Shown here one piece after another: positions 35,086 through 46,699 of a stretch of DNA of 64,000 nt. Numbering within the stretch: position 1 is the stretch's first letter; each line of letters begins with the position of its first letter. Source of the DNA: Isoetes taiwanensis (Eukaryota > Streptophyta > Lycopodiopsida > Isoetales > Isoetaceae). Below the pieces are notes generated by a model, which saw nothing but the letters and a program-made list of their open reading frames with translations, was not told the DNA's origin and did not search any database. The stretch spans positions 1 through 64,000 of the forward strand of contig JAJEKV010000200.1 in NCBI GenBank assembly GCA_021234155.1, read 5' to 3'. The translations under genes were made by a program, and so were the position numbers.

Positions 35086-36125
35086 AAAAGTTCAAGATGA
35101 AAGATCTTTTTTCAACCGCCATCTTCGTGCTTTTGAAGAGCTGCATGGAAGATTTCAAGTGATCAACTACACCATCAAGCAATGCGCAGGCTTCTAACGA
35201 ACAAAGTCAACCTCTACATCAAAGAGGAGCCACCGCCAAGGAGACCTGAAGCATCGAAATACTCTGAAGAACGCTACCTTGCTACTCAAGCAGTAACGAA
35301 GTGGATGAGCTTCTAGCAAGCTCATGGATCTAAGGCCATGGGGCCTAGTAGGTTAATGTATGGACGGTAACATCCATATTGGGATTAGAAGGCATTTCCG
35401 TATATTCGCTAAAGGATTGCCCCAATATTGAGCTAAGCCGCCAAGGATTGGGAAGGAAATGCATAGGAGTAACTATAATTATACACGACATTGTTAATGC
35501 ACATCCAACGTATTGAAACCACTTGGTGAGATTGATCTCCTCGCTAAGAAGGAATCATTACTAGGATAATTGTTGACCATGTATAAATCTAGTACCTCCA
35601 AAAGAATAATCCAACCGAAAGAAAAGAAGTAATCTAACAAGTCCGGCCAACTTGTTACGATGACATCAATTCGATTGGTAGGAATATTCCAAGAGCTAAA
35701 TAACTAAGAAAGGGGAATCTCTAGAATATAAAAGAATAATACATGTAAGGTACATCTAAAATAAGAATTATAGTAATCAAATAGTCTTTTGAGACAAAAG
35801 GAATTGTCATGATGACAAAACCTTGTGGTTTAGAATCGTTCTAACTAAGTAGGTAACCCATAGCTATATTGAAATAAATGATAACATAATATGTGCATCC
35901 ATCTTAGATGGTTATATATGTTAGCTAAGGCTAGTAAATTAATGTGCTAAGTAAGAAGCATATAACCTCTTAAGGGGAGAATAGATATGACGCTGTGTAC
36001 AAACGCCATTGAAGGAGCAGGTGACCACTTTCTTTTTGAAGAAAGTGGGAGGGCTCAATCTTATGATTGAACGTATTTGCATCGAATTGACCGACCAGAA
36101 TAGAGTTCACTTCGCAATGACCGGG

Positions 36126-36150
36126 CTTAATAGAGCGTGAAGATAGATAG
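36126..36150. repeat. GATA microsatellite, short
   Basis: Five units of agat run here (agatagatagatagatag). It is minor and of no clear function. Confidence 0.7.
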
Positions 36151-37371
36151 ATAGATAGCTCAAAGAGGCCTTCAACGCATGACCGACGCAAAGAGCTATC
36201 TACACCAATGAAGTGGAGCAAAACTATGGGAGCAATGCAACCACCAAGTCATCTCCAAATTACTCGGCCGCTCAATGGGTGGATGCATTCTAGCCTAGGG
36301 TAAGGCGGCGCATGCTATAAGCTTTAATGTGTCTTATAGATAAGTTAAATATAGATCCTAGTAATTGCATGGAATTCATTATAACGATATGTATCATGGG
36401 AAATAAGTTAAATAACAACGATAATGTGAGGTAGCATGTTAATTAATCCTTCGCAAGGATGCGGGTCCTTATAAAAATAGATAGAGAATAGAATTCAAAT
36501 ATACTTAAGTGCATCTTAGGGATATACTTCCAAGGGTAATGCAGAACCCAAGGAAGAGAATAAGCACATCTAATTCTTGTGTATGATAATTAAAACCTTG
36601 TCTATGTAACAATAGGTCTAAATCGTGGTTATTGTTCAAATAATCGCATCTAAAAGTCGCTAAATATTGCAAAGCTTAGAGTAAATATAATTGTACCATC
36701 GGAAGTAAGGTATCCGATACTATGATAATGTTAATTCATAAATATTACCGTAGGGTAATTATGTTAATCACATGCATTAACCCCGAGCCAAAGAAAAATC
36801 GGCTCAGCATGTCGCTTTGTGTGTAGATTAAATGCTTGTATAGTTAAGATTAATCTGACGATGCAACCTATGCTAGGTAGGGGTTGCATGCGTTGTTACG
36901 GCGATGAGACCACTACGCTGATCTCTAGGGCGGGGGTGTAATGTCAATGTAGGCATGACCGCTTTCGCTGACGAGTGGAAGGTAGATTAGAAAGTCTACT
37001 TCGTCCCCACGGAAGTAGACGACCTCGAGAGAAAGGGAGGTCATTCAGAATGCATTGATAGGAAAGGCACCTTTAGCCCCATATATGCTTTGATAGAGGA
37101 AGTTATCCTTCACTCCCACGCCGGAAGCTGATATCCTCCACGCCAAGCAACTAGAGGTGTAGGCATGAGCGCATATAGGCATATAGGCTGCCTCCACGGC
37201 CATAATGGAAGATTCACCCTCTTCCTACGGAGATTAGCCATGCATCCATGTAGATAGGTGGGTGGTCACCATATAACCAAAATTTTATTAATAATTAAAA
37301 TAGTAATAACGTAGGGCTCACTTCGCAGCCAATAGAGCCCCGGAGGGCAAGGAGGTCGAAGACTGAAAACT

Positions 37372-37850
37372 TGCAACACAAATTTAGTCATAATGTGTTG
37401 CAAGGGATGAAGAGTACCTTAGAAGTGTAAATTTTGTATGAAATTGATAAACTTTGATAAACTTAAATGTTGTGTTAAGTAAGGTTAATAATTACCTTAT
37501 GAGATTAAGTTATGAAGTGATAAGTTAATTGGGTAATGAAATAGTACAAGAATGTCTTAAACATTACCTTAGAGTAATTCTAATAATTAAGATAGTAATA
37601 GTAAGTATGTAATTATAGATATTGTAAAATTAATGCAGGATTTTACAGGTGAGGACTTGCAACACAAATTTTGTTGGAATGTGTTGCAAGGAATGAAGAG
37701 TACCTTAAATAATAATTGTATATGAAAGTGTTAAATTGTGATAAACTAAATGTTATAATAACCAGGACTAATAAGTACCCCGCTTAATAGAAGTTACGAA
37801 TTGACAAGTTATTTGATAATGTAATGGCGTAATAATAATTTAATTACCTT
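37372..37850. repeat. ~284-bp tandem direct repeat
   Basis: cttgcaacacaaattt, tgtgttgcaaggaatgaaga and gagtacctta occur at 37372 and 37656, followed in both by tgataaactaaatgtt- and ttaccttaaggtaat-like text. The copies are diverged by indels. This lies just inside the right LTR, where retrotransposons often hold 3' untranslated repeats. Confidence 0.75.
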
Positions 37851-37985
37851 AAGGTAATCTTAATAAATGTGTAAGTATAATAGTAGTATATCGTATGCAT
37901 CAAAGCTGATTGCAGTGTTAGGAAGATTCCAAGGTGGGGAGACCCACGATGCCGCCGGACAAAGATCATTTCAAGGTGGGGAGAA

Positions 37986-39580
37986 TGTGACGTTTCCAAC
38001 ACAAAGATACGTCCCGTGACGATAATCGCATCGTTCGGCCACGCCGCACACGCCACCCCAACCGACGGTACGCCGACGTAGCCAGGTGAGTAGCCCTAGG
38101 GGCAACTTGCTAGGTATGTGCATTTCTTATTAATGTGCACATGCACATTTATTAAGGTGCACACATTTCCATGTGGGCACATTTAGGTGCACACATTTCC
38201 ATGTAGGCACATTTGGCCACCTAGCCATTAAAGGCAGTGGGCCCCATTTCCACTATCCCACATGCCTAAAGGGATAATTGGAAACCCTAAGCCCCAACCC
38301 TTGCCTATTTAAGTAGAGAAACCCTAACTTGCCATTTTTCGGGTCCCTAGGGTTTTAGAGCTCGCTTTGGCTGCTCTATGAGTCAAAACCGCCTCCCGCA
38401 CTCTGCCTCGAGAGAATGGCACCATTAGTTTCCCTTGATTCGAAAAGCAAAAAGGATGGTCAACTCAGTCGAGGAGCAACTCATGGATCGGGGATGTAGT
38501 CGATTAATGGTCTAAACCGCTTTCCACCATTGTATCAAGAGGTTTAGCCTATTAAATCGCTTTTTAGCAGCCTATCTAGATCTCTAGATGAGTAGATACC
38601 CAGACTCTAACTAAAGAACCTAACTCTATGATATAGATTAGATCTATGTTCTTTAGTTCTTCTGTGATGTATATGGATGATGTATCTCTGGAACTCCTTG
38701 TATTGGGAAGGGGGTAGAGACTTCAAGCTTGGTAGTAGATGCTCCTAGATTAGCCTCTCTAGCACACCATGGATTCTACCCGGTACAAGAACCACACCTC
38801 GGTTGTGGGTGAAGGGCCGACCGGGCTAAGAAGGAGGTTCGTGTTCGACTCTTGAATCCATCCTCCCCGTGTGTAAGGCCTACCGGGATCATTGTGACTA
38901 GGTCTAATGGCTTACCACCGAAAGTGTGGGTAAGGCATGGGCTCCGACACCGTGAAGTGGTGTTCATGACTTTCCGAAGGGTTCAAATAATACGGGCAAA
39001 GGGGCCCTCTAGTCACCTTGAGTCGGCATGTAGATCTCTCGAGGGAGTGATCCCTACCCGCCCCATCGAACCGGGATGATGACCCCGTGAATAGCCCTTC
39101 GCTATGCATCCCGCTGGCTACATGGTCCCCGACACTTTTCAGCCTACTCGCAGTGTGCACAGGAGGGGCGGATGGAGTGGACAACCCTATGCCATGTTCT
39201 TATGCCAGCCAAATCCATTGCCATGAATTCTGTCCTCAATGAACTTCCTGAGACCCAAGCCGCCGGGCCATCCCTTTGAGTCCGAGCCTGGGTAGGATTC
39301 CCTATGTGATGTGCTGATCCTTGTCTATGCAGATATGTGGCTACCATCCTTCGGGTGGTCATATGATGTTGATGTATGTACTACCGACATGTATGTTTAC
39401 GCTCCGCAGCCTAGGTAGGCCCCGAGGGAGACAGGTAAAGGACCCTTTCATTCTTCCCACTGAACTCTTCAAGGTTGCGTTGATACGCGGAGGGCCCTAT
39501 ATTAGCATGGAGCTGGTATGGGGATGAACTCCTGTTTGTATACCTGTGAGTGCACCGTGATATGAGTAGGGGACGCCACA
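37986..39580 (+). mobile_element. LTR copy 2, full length, 1595 bp
   Basis: It starts TGTGACG and ends CGCCACA, near-perfect short inverted termini of the usual TG...CA kind. Just before it lies a purine tract, caaggtggggagaa (37972-37985), fitting a polypurine tract and therefore a right-hand LTR on the plus strand; a second copy of that tract occurs about 40 bp upstream. Inside are a doubled 31-bp unit (gtgcacacatttccatgt, about 38152-38213), gaaaccctaa near 38281 and a TATA-like ccctatattagc about 90 bp from the end. Ty3/gypsy is my best guess from the PPT/LTR junction style; no coding domain confirms it. Confidence 0.75.
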
Positions 39581-39670
39581 ATTGCAATCAAATCTAAATG
39601 AAGAGTCAAGTGCAAAGAGGCTTCAAATTGCAGCCAAATCTAAATGAAGAGTCAAGTGCAAAGATATGCC
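39581..39670. repeat. ~46-bp tandem duplication after the LTR
   Basis: attgcaatcaaatctaaatg with gaagagtcaagtgcaaaga occurs at 39581 and again, slightly changed, at about 39627. The next 200 bp repeat the words ctttctagcttc and accgcatcctaaaac- / accgtgatccgaaaa-like text about 90 bp apart. Confidence 0.75.
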
Positions 39671-40181
39671 GATGCTTCCAAATTTATGTCAAGTGCGAGA
39701 TGTCTCCAAAAGCTACAATGAACCTTCTCTTTTGGACCTCCTAGCCCTTCTAGCTTTTACCAAGCAGAAGTTTCCACCGCATCCTAAAACCCACTTTCTA
39801 GCTTCAACAAGGAGGATAAGCTCAATAAACCCTCTAGCTCTACCAAGCAAGCGAGTCCACCGTGATCCGAAAAACCGCTTTCTAGCTTCGACAATGAGGA
39901 GAAGTTCGTTGCATTAAAAACCACTTTTTGTAGTAGAAGTCAAAGATTTCATATATCCGGTTGGTTTAAGATACTAATTTTATTATTCCTTTGATAGTTC
40001 TAATATTATTCATACTGAAGCTATAATTTCTTTTAGGTATAGATACAAGTAGCAAATTGGAAATCGAAACCTAAAATGTCAAGAGATATCTACTAGAAAA
40101 ACAAAGGTATTCTTCCTTCACTTTTGTTCCATTACAGTTAGTAAATTAGTGTACTAATTCTCTAAATATATAGCAATTCTC

Positions 40182-41121
40182 TTGGCTCAAGAAATACAAT
40201 TTGATGATGACAATGTAATGTCAAATAGCATTTTACCTCAACCACCATCCACAAAACAACCAAGTAAGATACCTGCATTGATTGAGTTAAAAGGTTTCAT
40301 TTTTTTCCTAGCTTCTTTTTTGTCTCGTTCTTCCTCAATATTTGACCGTTGTATCTTGTTGTTTTTACTAGTACCTGACAATTCTGATGGAGAGTTCAAA
40401 GAGAAGAAAATGGACCTTATTATACCTGGAAGTGATTGTGCATCATCTCCAGCCATCAAGAGAATCAGGTTGTCTAAAAAACTATTGATCTTTGATTTCA
40501 ATGGTGTGCTTGGAAAATTCTACGAGCAAACTAGTAGGAATGTCATACCAAGGGTGGATCCACCACTAGAACTTTTGTTGCTTTCCAAAACAAAGATGTT
40601 GGTATTCGTGAAAGATTTATTCGAAGTTTCTTGGCTGGTGTATAAACCAGTTTGACATTGCAATATGGGCTGATTTTGATGGTACCATCTTGAACCTGAT
40701 AACTAAAAAGTTCTTTCCGTAAGATATAAGGAGTGCATTAATATTCCAAAGGGGGTCTAAAGGAACTCACTAGAGCATGCACTAAAGTTAATAAAATCAA
40801 TATTAACTTCAAGATTCTAGAGAAAGTGTACAATCACAAACCTCTTGCGGGATCATATAAAGTGGTCAATACACTCTTAGTTGATGACCATATGTACAAA
40901 GGTTACAAAAATGCCCGGCACACTATAGTCACTCCTATCACCTTCAATCCCGAAAGCAAGGTGATCGAGACTATTTTACCAAAGTTTTGAAGCCATGGTT
41001 GTTGGGCCTTTCTTCCACTGATAGTGTTGCTACATATGTACAAGATCATCCAATAGAAAATTGGTTGGATGATATCTCCGAAAAATTTATTGTGGCTATG
41101 AAGAAGAAGAACAAGATTTGA
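40182..41121 (+). pseudogene. FCP1/NIF-type HAD phosphatase pseudogene
   Basis: Pieces in order: exon 1 from ATG 40182 to about 40263; an in-frame intron (gtaagatacc ... ttttactag, to about 40372); then KKLLIFDFNGVLGKFYEQ, the first HAD motif in the DxNGV form typical of plant FCP1/NIF-like proteins. After VFV (about 40610) the frame shifts by one and continues KFLGWCINQFDIAIW. After a stop and a gap it resumes near 40758 and reaches HKPLAGSYKVVNTLLVDDH, the VDD motif with its preceding Lys. A stop at 40990 and another shift follow, and the chain ends ENWLDDISEKFIVAMKKK at 41121. Functional relatives dephosphorylate phosphoserine in proteins such as RNA polymerase II; this copy cannot make an intact enzyme. 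Confidence 0.75.
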
Positions 41122-42185
41122 TTATTACTAGAATCTATAAACTATTTTAGATCTAATTTGTTACAAAACATTGTGTAAGATATCCAAAACCTACTTTGAA
41201 ATCTAAATGTGTTAAAATGCATTTGTTTCCTTGGATTGTATTATTTACCTTAATAACAGATTGAGGAAGAGGAGCAGATCCCTAGTAGAATTGCTCGACA
41301 ACTTTCTACCCATGGTGTATTGCGCCGAGTCCAACCCAATCACTATAACGAGCAATGTGACGACATTCTCGACAATGAGACACGATGGCTTAATAATACG
41401 ATCATTGATCCGTTCATGAGGTAAATTGTTGTATACCTAGGATTGTACTTTCTTTGTGATCTCTTTATAGCATGGTGTATTTTGCTTAGAAATGGTGTAT
41501 TTTGCTTAGAAATGAGTGGCTACATTTGGATGAGGAACGAAGAAAACAAGTATACATATGTCATGCACTAACATATGGATATATAAAAATGAAAAAAGAA
41601 CTTGTTATATCCAAATTGTTGCTTTGGATTGGATATGGACCATTGTGCATGTTTGATTATTCCTATGTGCCATAGGAATCATTGGATCTACAAATGTGAT
41701 ATTGGGTCTTTTAGCCCCTAGCAATTACACTTATCCGCTTATATTGCACTTTGATAGCCTTGGTTGTCAAAGGTATGATTGGACACCTATAAGCGTAAGT
41801 GGTCAATTTGTGAATTCAAATGTAAACTTATTTTAATTATGTAGGAATTGACTTTCCTCTCTTATAACAAAGCTAATAGAAGCTTTGGCCAAGCTTTCCC
41901 CACGAAAGCAGCCCAATTCAAAGAGAATTTCTATGGTGGTGCCATCTTAGCCCTCATCCTCTCAATCAAATGGTTATTCATGTGGATTGTATATTTGTAT
42001 GTTTGCTAAAATCATCATGGAGGAAGATGTTGCCATACGTAATTGGTTACACTATTCAAACCGATGTTTTACACCACAAAGTCGTGGTCTAGTATAAGGG
42101 ATTACTTGATTATTTCTATATGTAATCAAGTTTTTAGAGATTATGGACATGACTTGCTTATTCAGATTTTGAATATATTGTAAAC
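41122..42185 (+). other. Gene-poor stretch with two exon-like islands
   Basis: After an acceptor (ccttaataacag, ending 41261) a frame reads IEEEEQIPSRIARQLS and ends near IIDPFMR at a TGA (about 41420). A second island follows tttaattatgtag (ending about 41847): ELTFLSYNKANRSFGQAFP to about 41975. Both could be remnants of a transposon gene. No family is recognised, and the remainder shows nothing. Confidence 0.3.
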
Positions 42186-42189
42186 ACAG

Positions 42190-42900
42190 AAGTTTGAATT
42201 TATGTAGTAACAAGCCACAAAGAGAATTGGAGTTTTAGTTTGTGGAGTTTAGAGTTTGGAAGTTTGAGTTTATGTAGTAACAAGCCACAAAGAGAATTAG
42301 AGTTTTAGTTTGTGGAGTTTGTGTTTGTGTAGTAACAAGTCACAAAAAGAGAGAATTTGAGTTTGAGTTTGTGGAGTTTGAGTTTATGTAGTAACAAGCC
42401 ACAAAGAGAATTGGAGTTTTAGTTTGTGGAGTTTAGAGTTTGGAAGTTTGAGTTTATGTAGTAACAACCCACGAGAGAATTGGAGTTTTAGTTTGTGGAG
42501 TTTGTGTTGTGTAGTAACAAGTCACAAAAGAGAGAATTGGAGTTTTAGTTTGTGGAGTTTGTGTTTTGTGTAGTAACAAGTCACAAAAGAGAGAATTTGA
42601 GTTTGAGTTTGTGGAGTTTGAGTTTGTGGAGTTTGAGTTTATGTAGTAACAAGCCACAAAGAGAAATGGAGTTTTGAGAAATGGAGTTTTGAGTTTGTGG
42701 TTTGTTTGTTTTTTTTTTCAAAAGAGAGAATTTGAGTTTGAGTTTGTGGAGTTTGAGTTTGTGGAGTTTGAGTTTATGTAGTAACAAGCCACAAAGAGAA
42801 ATGGAGTTTTGAGAAATGGAGTTTTGAGTTTGTGGTTTGTTTGTTTTTCTTTTTGACGTTTTGAGTTGTATAGTATAGTTAGTCTGGAGTTTGTTTTTTT
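42190..42900. repeat. Minisatellite with tagtaacaagccacaaag core
   Basis: Nine copies of (a/g)tgtagtaacaa(g/c) with following ccacaaagagaat lie at about 42199, 42273, 42329, 42386, 42456, 42511, 42569, 42641 and 42777. They are spaced by gagtttgtggagttt words. The last two large units (from 42591 and 42726, 135 bp apart) are almost identical over more than 100 bp. Minus-strand frames give Asn/Ser/Thr-Leu-Lys repeats and are artefacts of the array. Confidence 0.9.
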
Positions 42901-42997
42901 TTTGGAGTTGGAGTTCGAGTTCATTTTCTTAAGGACACTTTTTAAGGACCTCTCTAAGGACTTAGTCTAATGCTGCAAAGTCCCTCAATCCAGATGG

Positions 42998-43832
42998 GGG
43001 AAGCGCCCCCCACCTCACTCATCCTCACCGTTCGAGGGGAAGCGCCCCCACCTCACCTCACTCATCCTGCTCGAGGGGAAGCCCCACCTCACTCATCACT
43101 CATCGACCTCACTCTCTCGGGGAAGCGCCCCCATCTCACTACTACCTCACTCACTCACTTTTTTTTTTTTTTTTGGTTGTTGTTTGGGATTTTATGCATG
43201 GTACCATTTTGGATGTAGATTATACATACCTTTATACATACCTGTAGCCTCCCATGTTCCATGTCTCGTCTCAGATGTATTCGGATGTATTCACCATCAT
43301 TGTCCTATAAATTCAATTGTCAACACATGTATCATTCACAACAACCCTCTAAGACCTCTAAGACACTATACTATACACCCTCGAGGTTACACCCTCTAGG
43401 AGGCCACCCCAGAGGTTAGATCATGTGAGCCATCATAGTGGGATATCCACTCTCTCGAGGGGGAAGCGCCCCCATCTCACTACTACCTCACTCACTCACT
43501 TTCTTTTTTCTTTTTAGTTGTTGTTTGGGATTTTATGCATGGTACCATTTTGATGTAGATTATACATACCTTTATACATACCGTAGCCTCCATGTTCCAT
43601 GTCTCGTCCTCGATGTATTCGGATGTATTCACCATCATTGTCCCCAGAAATTCAATTGTCAACACATGTATCATTCACAACCCCCACAAGCATATCATTC
43701 ACAACAAAGATATCATTCACAACAACCCTCTAAGACCTCCAAGACACTATACTATACACCCTCGAGGTTACACCCTCTAGGAGGCCACCCTAGAGGTTAG
43801 ATCATGTGAGCCATCATAGTGGGATATCCACT
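42998..43832. repeat. 338-bp tandem duplication with short GC-rich lead units
   Basis: First, ggggaagcgcccccacctca recurs with small changes at about 43005, 43040, 43078 and 43120. Then a long unit starting cactctctcgggg spans 43110-43447 and is repeated from 43448 to about 43832, both ending gccatcatagtgggatatcc. The second copy has an extra stretch of about 45 bp of atcattcacaacaa words. The copies are otherwise very similar, so the duplication is recent. Confidence 0.9.
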
Positions 43833-44490
43833 CCGACTTTTATTGGGACCTATCTCGGCCTCTGCCTTCCGTAAATCTCCGTACGGAAATTTCCGTTTAA
43901 AGAGAACCCTCGAATTATATCCGATTCGAGGTCGTTAGATCTCAGACCAATGTGGCTCGACTAATTGTAGGGCATCCCCACGCGCACCACAGTCCATCCC
44001 CCTTGGATGTCTCCAAAGGTTCGCCAACAAGGCCCAATCACATGATACTTAATCACTTCTAGGTGCATCTTATATACACATGCTACTTTTGCTTCTTTGG
44101 CATGTGGGATATTGGTGTGGGATATTAGGTTTAGGGTTTTGTATTGGACTACTCTACCATGTAAGACATAGATCCAAAATTATCAAAATTCAAACTTAAC
44201 ATCCTTGGATTTGAACCTAACACCTATTCATTCAATATCTATCAAATGAATAAACCAACACACCTTTTAAACATATGTTAGTTATGAATGAAACATTAAT
44301 AACATAAAGTCTAAACAATAACATTATCATACAAGCACAGAAAACACAAGTAGAAGAATACAAGATATATCAACTCATCATCATCATCATTATCTATTAA
44401 AACATCAATACATGAAAATCATCATCACAAACCCGATGGCTTTGATCCGTTCATCATCATCATCTGCTCCACAACAACAAGTGTTCACTC
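43833..44490. other. Non-coding spacer
   Basis: Mixed-composition DNA. A small palindromic run (ctccgtacggaaatttccgt) lies at about 43886. No gene is seen. Confidence 0.5.
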
Positions 44491-44492
44491 AC

Positions 44493-44612
44493 TATCACCA
44501 TCACCATCACCATCAAGATCACCATCACCATCACCATCACCATCACCATCACCATCACCATCACCATCACCATCACCATCACCATCACCATCATCATCAT
44601 CATCATCATCAT
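44493..44612. repeat. (CACCAT)n and (CAT)n microsatellite
   Basis: About 16-17 hexamer units of caccat, interrupted once by caagat, pass into nine or so cat units. The plus-strand frame through it would encode a run of more than 30 histidines within an 84-codon ORF (44412-44666). I treat it as a repeat, since the flanks have no coding character. Confidence 0.88.
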
Positions 44613-46269
44613 CGACAAACACAGGTGGTAAGTTGGCTCGATCCGTTCTTCATCCTTAGGATCTAGAAGGTGAAATCTACGTGATGTCCTTTGATAGCAT
44701 AATTTCCTTTCATTAGTGGAATTCTAACACCACATACTTGTGTAGAGTAAACCTTTTGCAGCTCCTTCTTGAGAACATAATTCATAACCTCTCTTTGAAC
44801 TTGGAATTTTTTTGAAGTAAGTTCCTTCTAATATACTTTCACCTTTTAAGAACCACGTTCCATTATCTTTGAAGTCTTTTTCCACTACATACTTCTCCCT
44901 TGTACATGCAAGCAACCAAAAGTCATCCCCTTCAGGGTTGTTTTTTGGTGCTGCCACTGCAAAGTAATCTCCACATCTGACCCGGTCAGCAATATTAACA
45001 CCTGAATATAAGGGCCTTTGTGACTTTCTAACCTCAATTGCATCACAAGTAGATGAAGAAGCAGGTTCAATTTCCACCAGTTCCCACTTATTCACATATG
45101 CCGTGATTCTTCGATCTATCCCAATGTTCATCTAAACAAAAACTACAAAAGCATGAGAATCTTCGAACCTGTAATTGAGTTGTTGATCCCAAGCTGAATG
45201 CGCGTACACTATGAATTTTTTGAGTATCCTTCACCGTATGTGCTCCCCATTCCTTACGCCTATCGACTTCTCCTGCTTTAACTTCCCAAAAAAATCTTTT
45301 AATATCTTTCTTTTTTGTTTTTGGTTCCTCTTTAGAAGAAACTGTACGTAAAAATAACTCCTTGGCGACCTCCACAATATCATGTGCATTCTCTATCTTA
45401 GTATCGGGATATAGGAGTTGGACCATTCTCGATCCATCTCTTTAATTCAAAGCCCTTGCCATCATGTTCTCCCTTTCCGTGGTTTGAACCAAAGTAATTC
45501 CACATCATATGAATTAGAGTCTGATAAGAGTATCTAGCAATAAAATAAAATGGCCTTGCAGCTTTGAATTGTGATGCAGCACCATCAGAAAAAACCCAGT
45601 GCCTACGTGGTTTCAGTCCTTGCTCTTCCATATAATTGAAGTGCATATTAAAGCAATGCTGCACGAATAAGGTATCATGTTTGCGGTCATCTGATATATA
45701 ATAATGTGTTTCTTTTACTACTTCACCATTCTTAGCCACATGATAAGTAATGTGGACAAGAATGGTCACCGCACGCTTGTCCAAAGATTGAGATTGCACC
45801 TGTGTTCTCTCTTTCAATGTGTAATTTTCCGCAAAATCTACCACTGACACTATGACATCCTCGAAGGGAGATTATCGAGCATTTCACCTAAACTGTTTAT
45901 CTTGCCATTTGTATTTGAAATTGTGGAGGGGAAATTTTTCCAACCTGTCTTTGAGTTTGCTTATTAGCACTGCTGGTGTGGTCTCTTTGTATTGGTGTTT
46001 CAAAACTTTCTTAGGCTCTCCACGTTTATCCACACCTCCATGTTCATAGTCGATGTACTCCCATTTCACAACCTCCTCACTCTCTAATTCCTTGGGGCAG
46101 ATTTCAAACTTCTTTATCCCACACTCATTACAAGTACCGTCAAGACAATCCTTACTATAGAATTCATCAATCTCACCCTTCTGGCAAACAATACATTTCC
46201 AAAGATCACTGATGTCTGTAAAAATCTTGCACTCACAAGTACATGACTTTGAGTGCTTCTTCCACTACA

Positions 46270-46610
46270 AAAGAATGATGGTTAAACGTCAGAATAATCG
46301 TCAGAGAGCCTTTATAAAATGGACAACTGGCCAGGCCCTTATTCCTGACGAATATACTGACGAGTTTTATCTGACGAATTAACGTCAGAATAATCGTCAG
46401 ATCATTAGTCAGACATAGTCAGTGGAATAGTCAGTTGAATAGTCAGAGAATTAGTCATTTAAATAGTCACACAATTCGTCATTTTGTTAGTCAGATAGTT
46501 CGTCAGTCAATCACAATATTAGTCATCGTATTAGTCAATTTATTAGTCAATGCAATAGTTAGAATATTGGTCATTTTATTGAAAATATTGCCAATACATA
46601 AAAATTGGTA
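46270..46610. repeat. Left subterminal gtcag repeat block of the CACTA element
   Basis: More than 20 irregular copies of agtcag, cgtcag or agtcat at spacings of about 10-20 bp (tagtcagtggaatagtcagt, attagtcatttaaatagtca). The matching right block is 49050-49440. In known CACTA elements such motifs bind the TnpA-type protein. Confidence 0.85.
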
Positions 46611-46631
46611 TTTTTCGTACTGCAAATAAAT

Positions 46632-46690
46632 GAAAGGAGCTCCAAGGAATCGAACCTTGGTTAAACCATTATCTCCAGTTATTCAAAAAG
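46632..46690 (-). other. tRNA T-arm-like sequence inside the CACTA element
   Basis: On the minus strand ccaaggttcgattccttgg forms a perfect stem-loop containing the pol III B-box ggttcgattcc. The upstream acceptor, D and anticodon arms of a tRNA are not present, so it is a fragment, perhaps from a SINE or a tRNA gene. Confidence 0.45.
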
Positions 46691-46699
46691 ATATATAAA

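Larger units (their letters stand above)
29791..37985. mobile_element. Interior between the two LTR copies, no polymerase seen
   Basis: 8.2 kb with no recognisable protease, reverse transcriptase, RNase H or integrase motif in any frame I read. Contents: tandem duplications at 30043-30180 (unit about 67-77 bp, aaggtggtctc ... actttagttttt) and 30905-31220 (unit about 190 bp, aaaagttagttttgaagcg). The H3-like ORF is at 30513. A long region of 31.9-35.1 kb has coding-like composition on both strands but frequent stops. AT-rich DNA fills 35.3-37.3 kb. A 284-bp direct repeat (cttgcaacacaaattt) begins at 37372 and 37656. It may be a non-autonomous (LARD-like) or heavily decayed element. Confidence 0.45.

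Noticed and set aside
38281-38340. Interstitial telomere repeat at gaaaccctaa words
   Set aside because: Only isolated aaaccctaa words inside the LTR, not tandem telomere units.
44412-44666. His-rich 84-codon ORF as a metal-binding protein
   Set aside because: The His run is the (CACCAT)n microsatellite; flanks lack coding character and any family motif.
46632-46690. A tRNA gene on the minus strand
   Set aside because: Only the T arm and B box are present; acceptor, D and anticodon arms cannot be formed.
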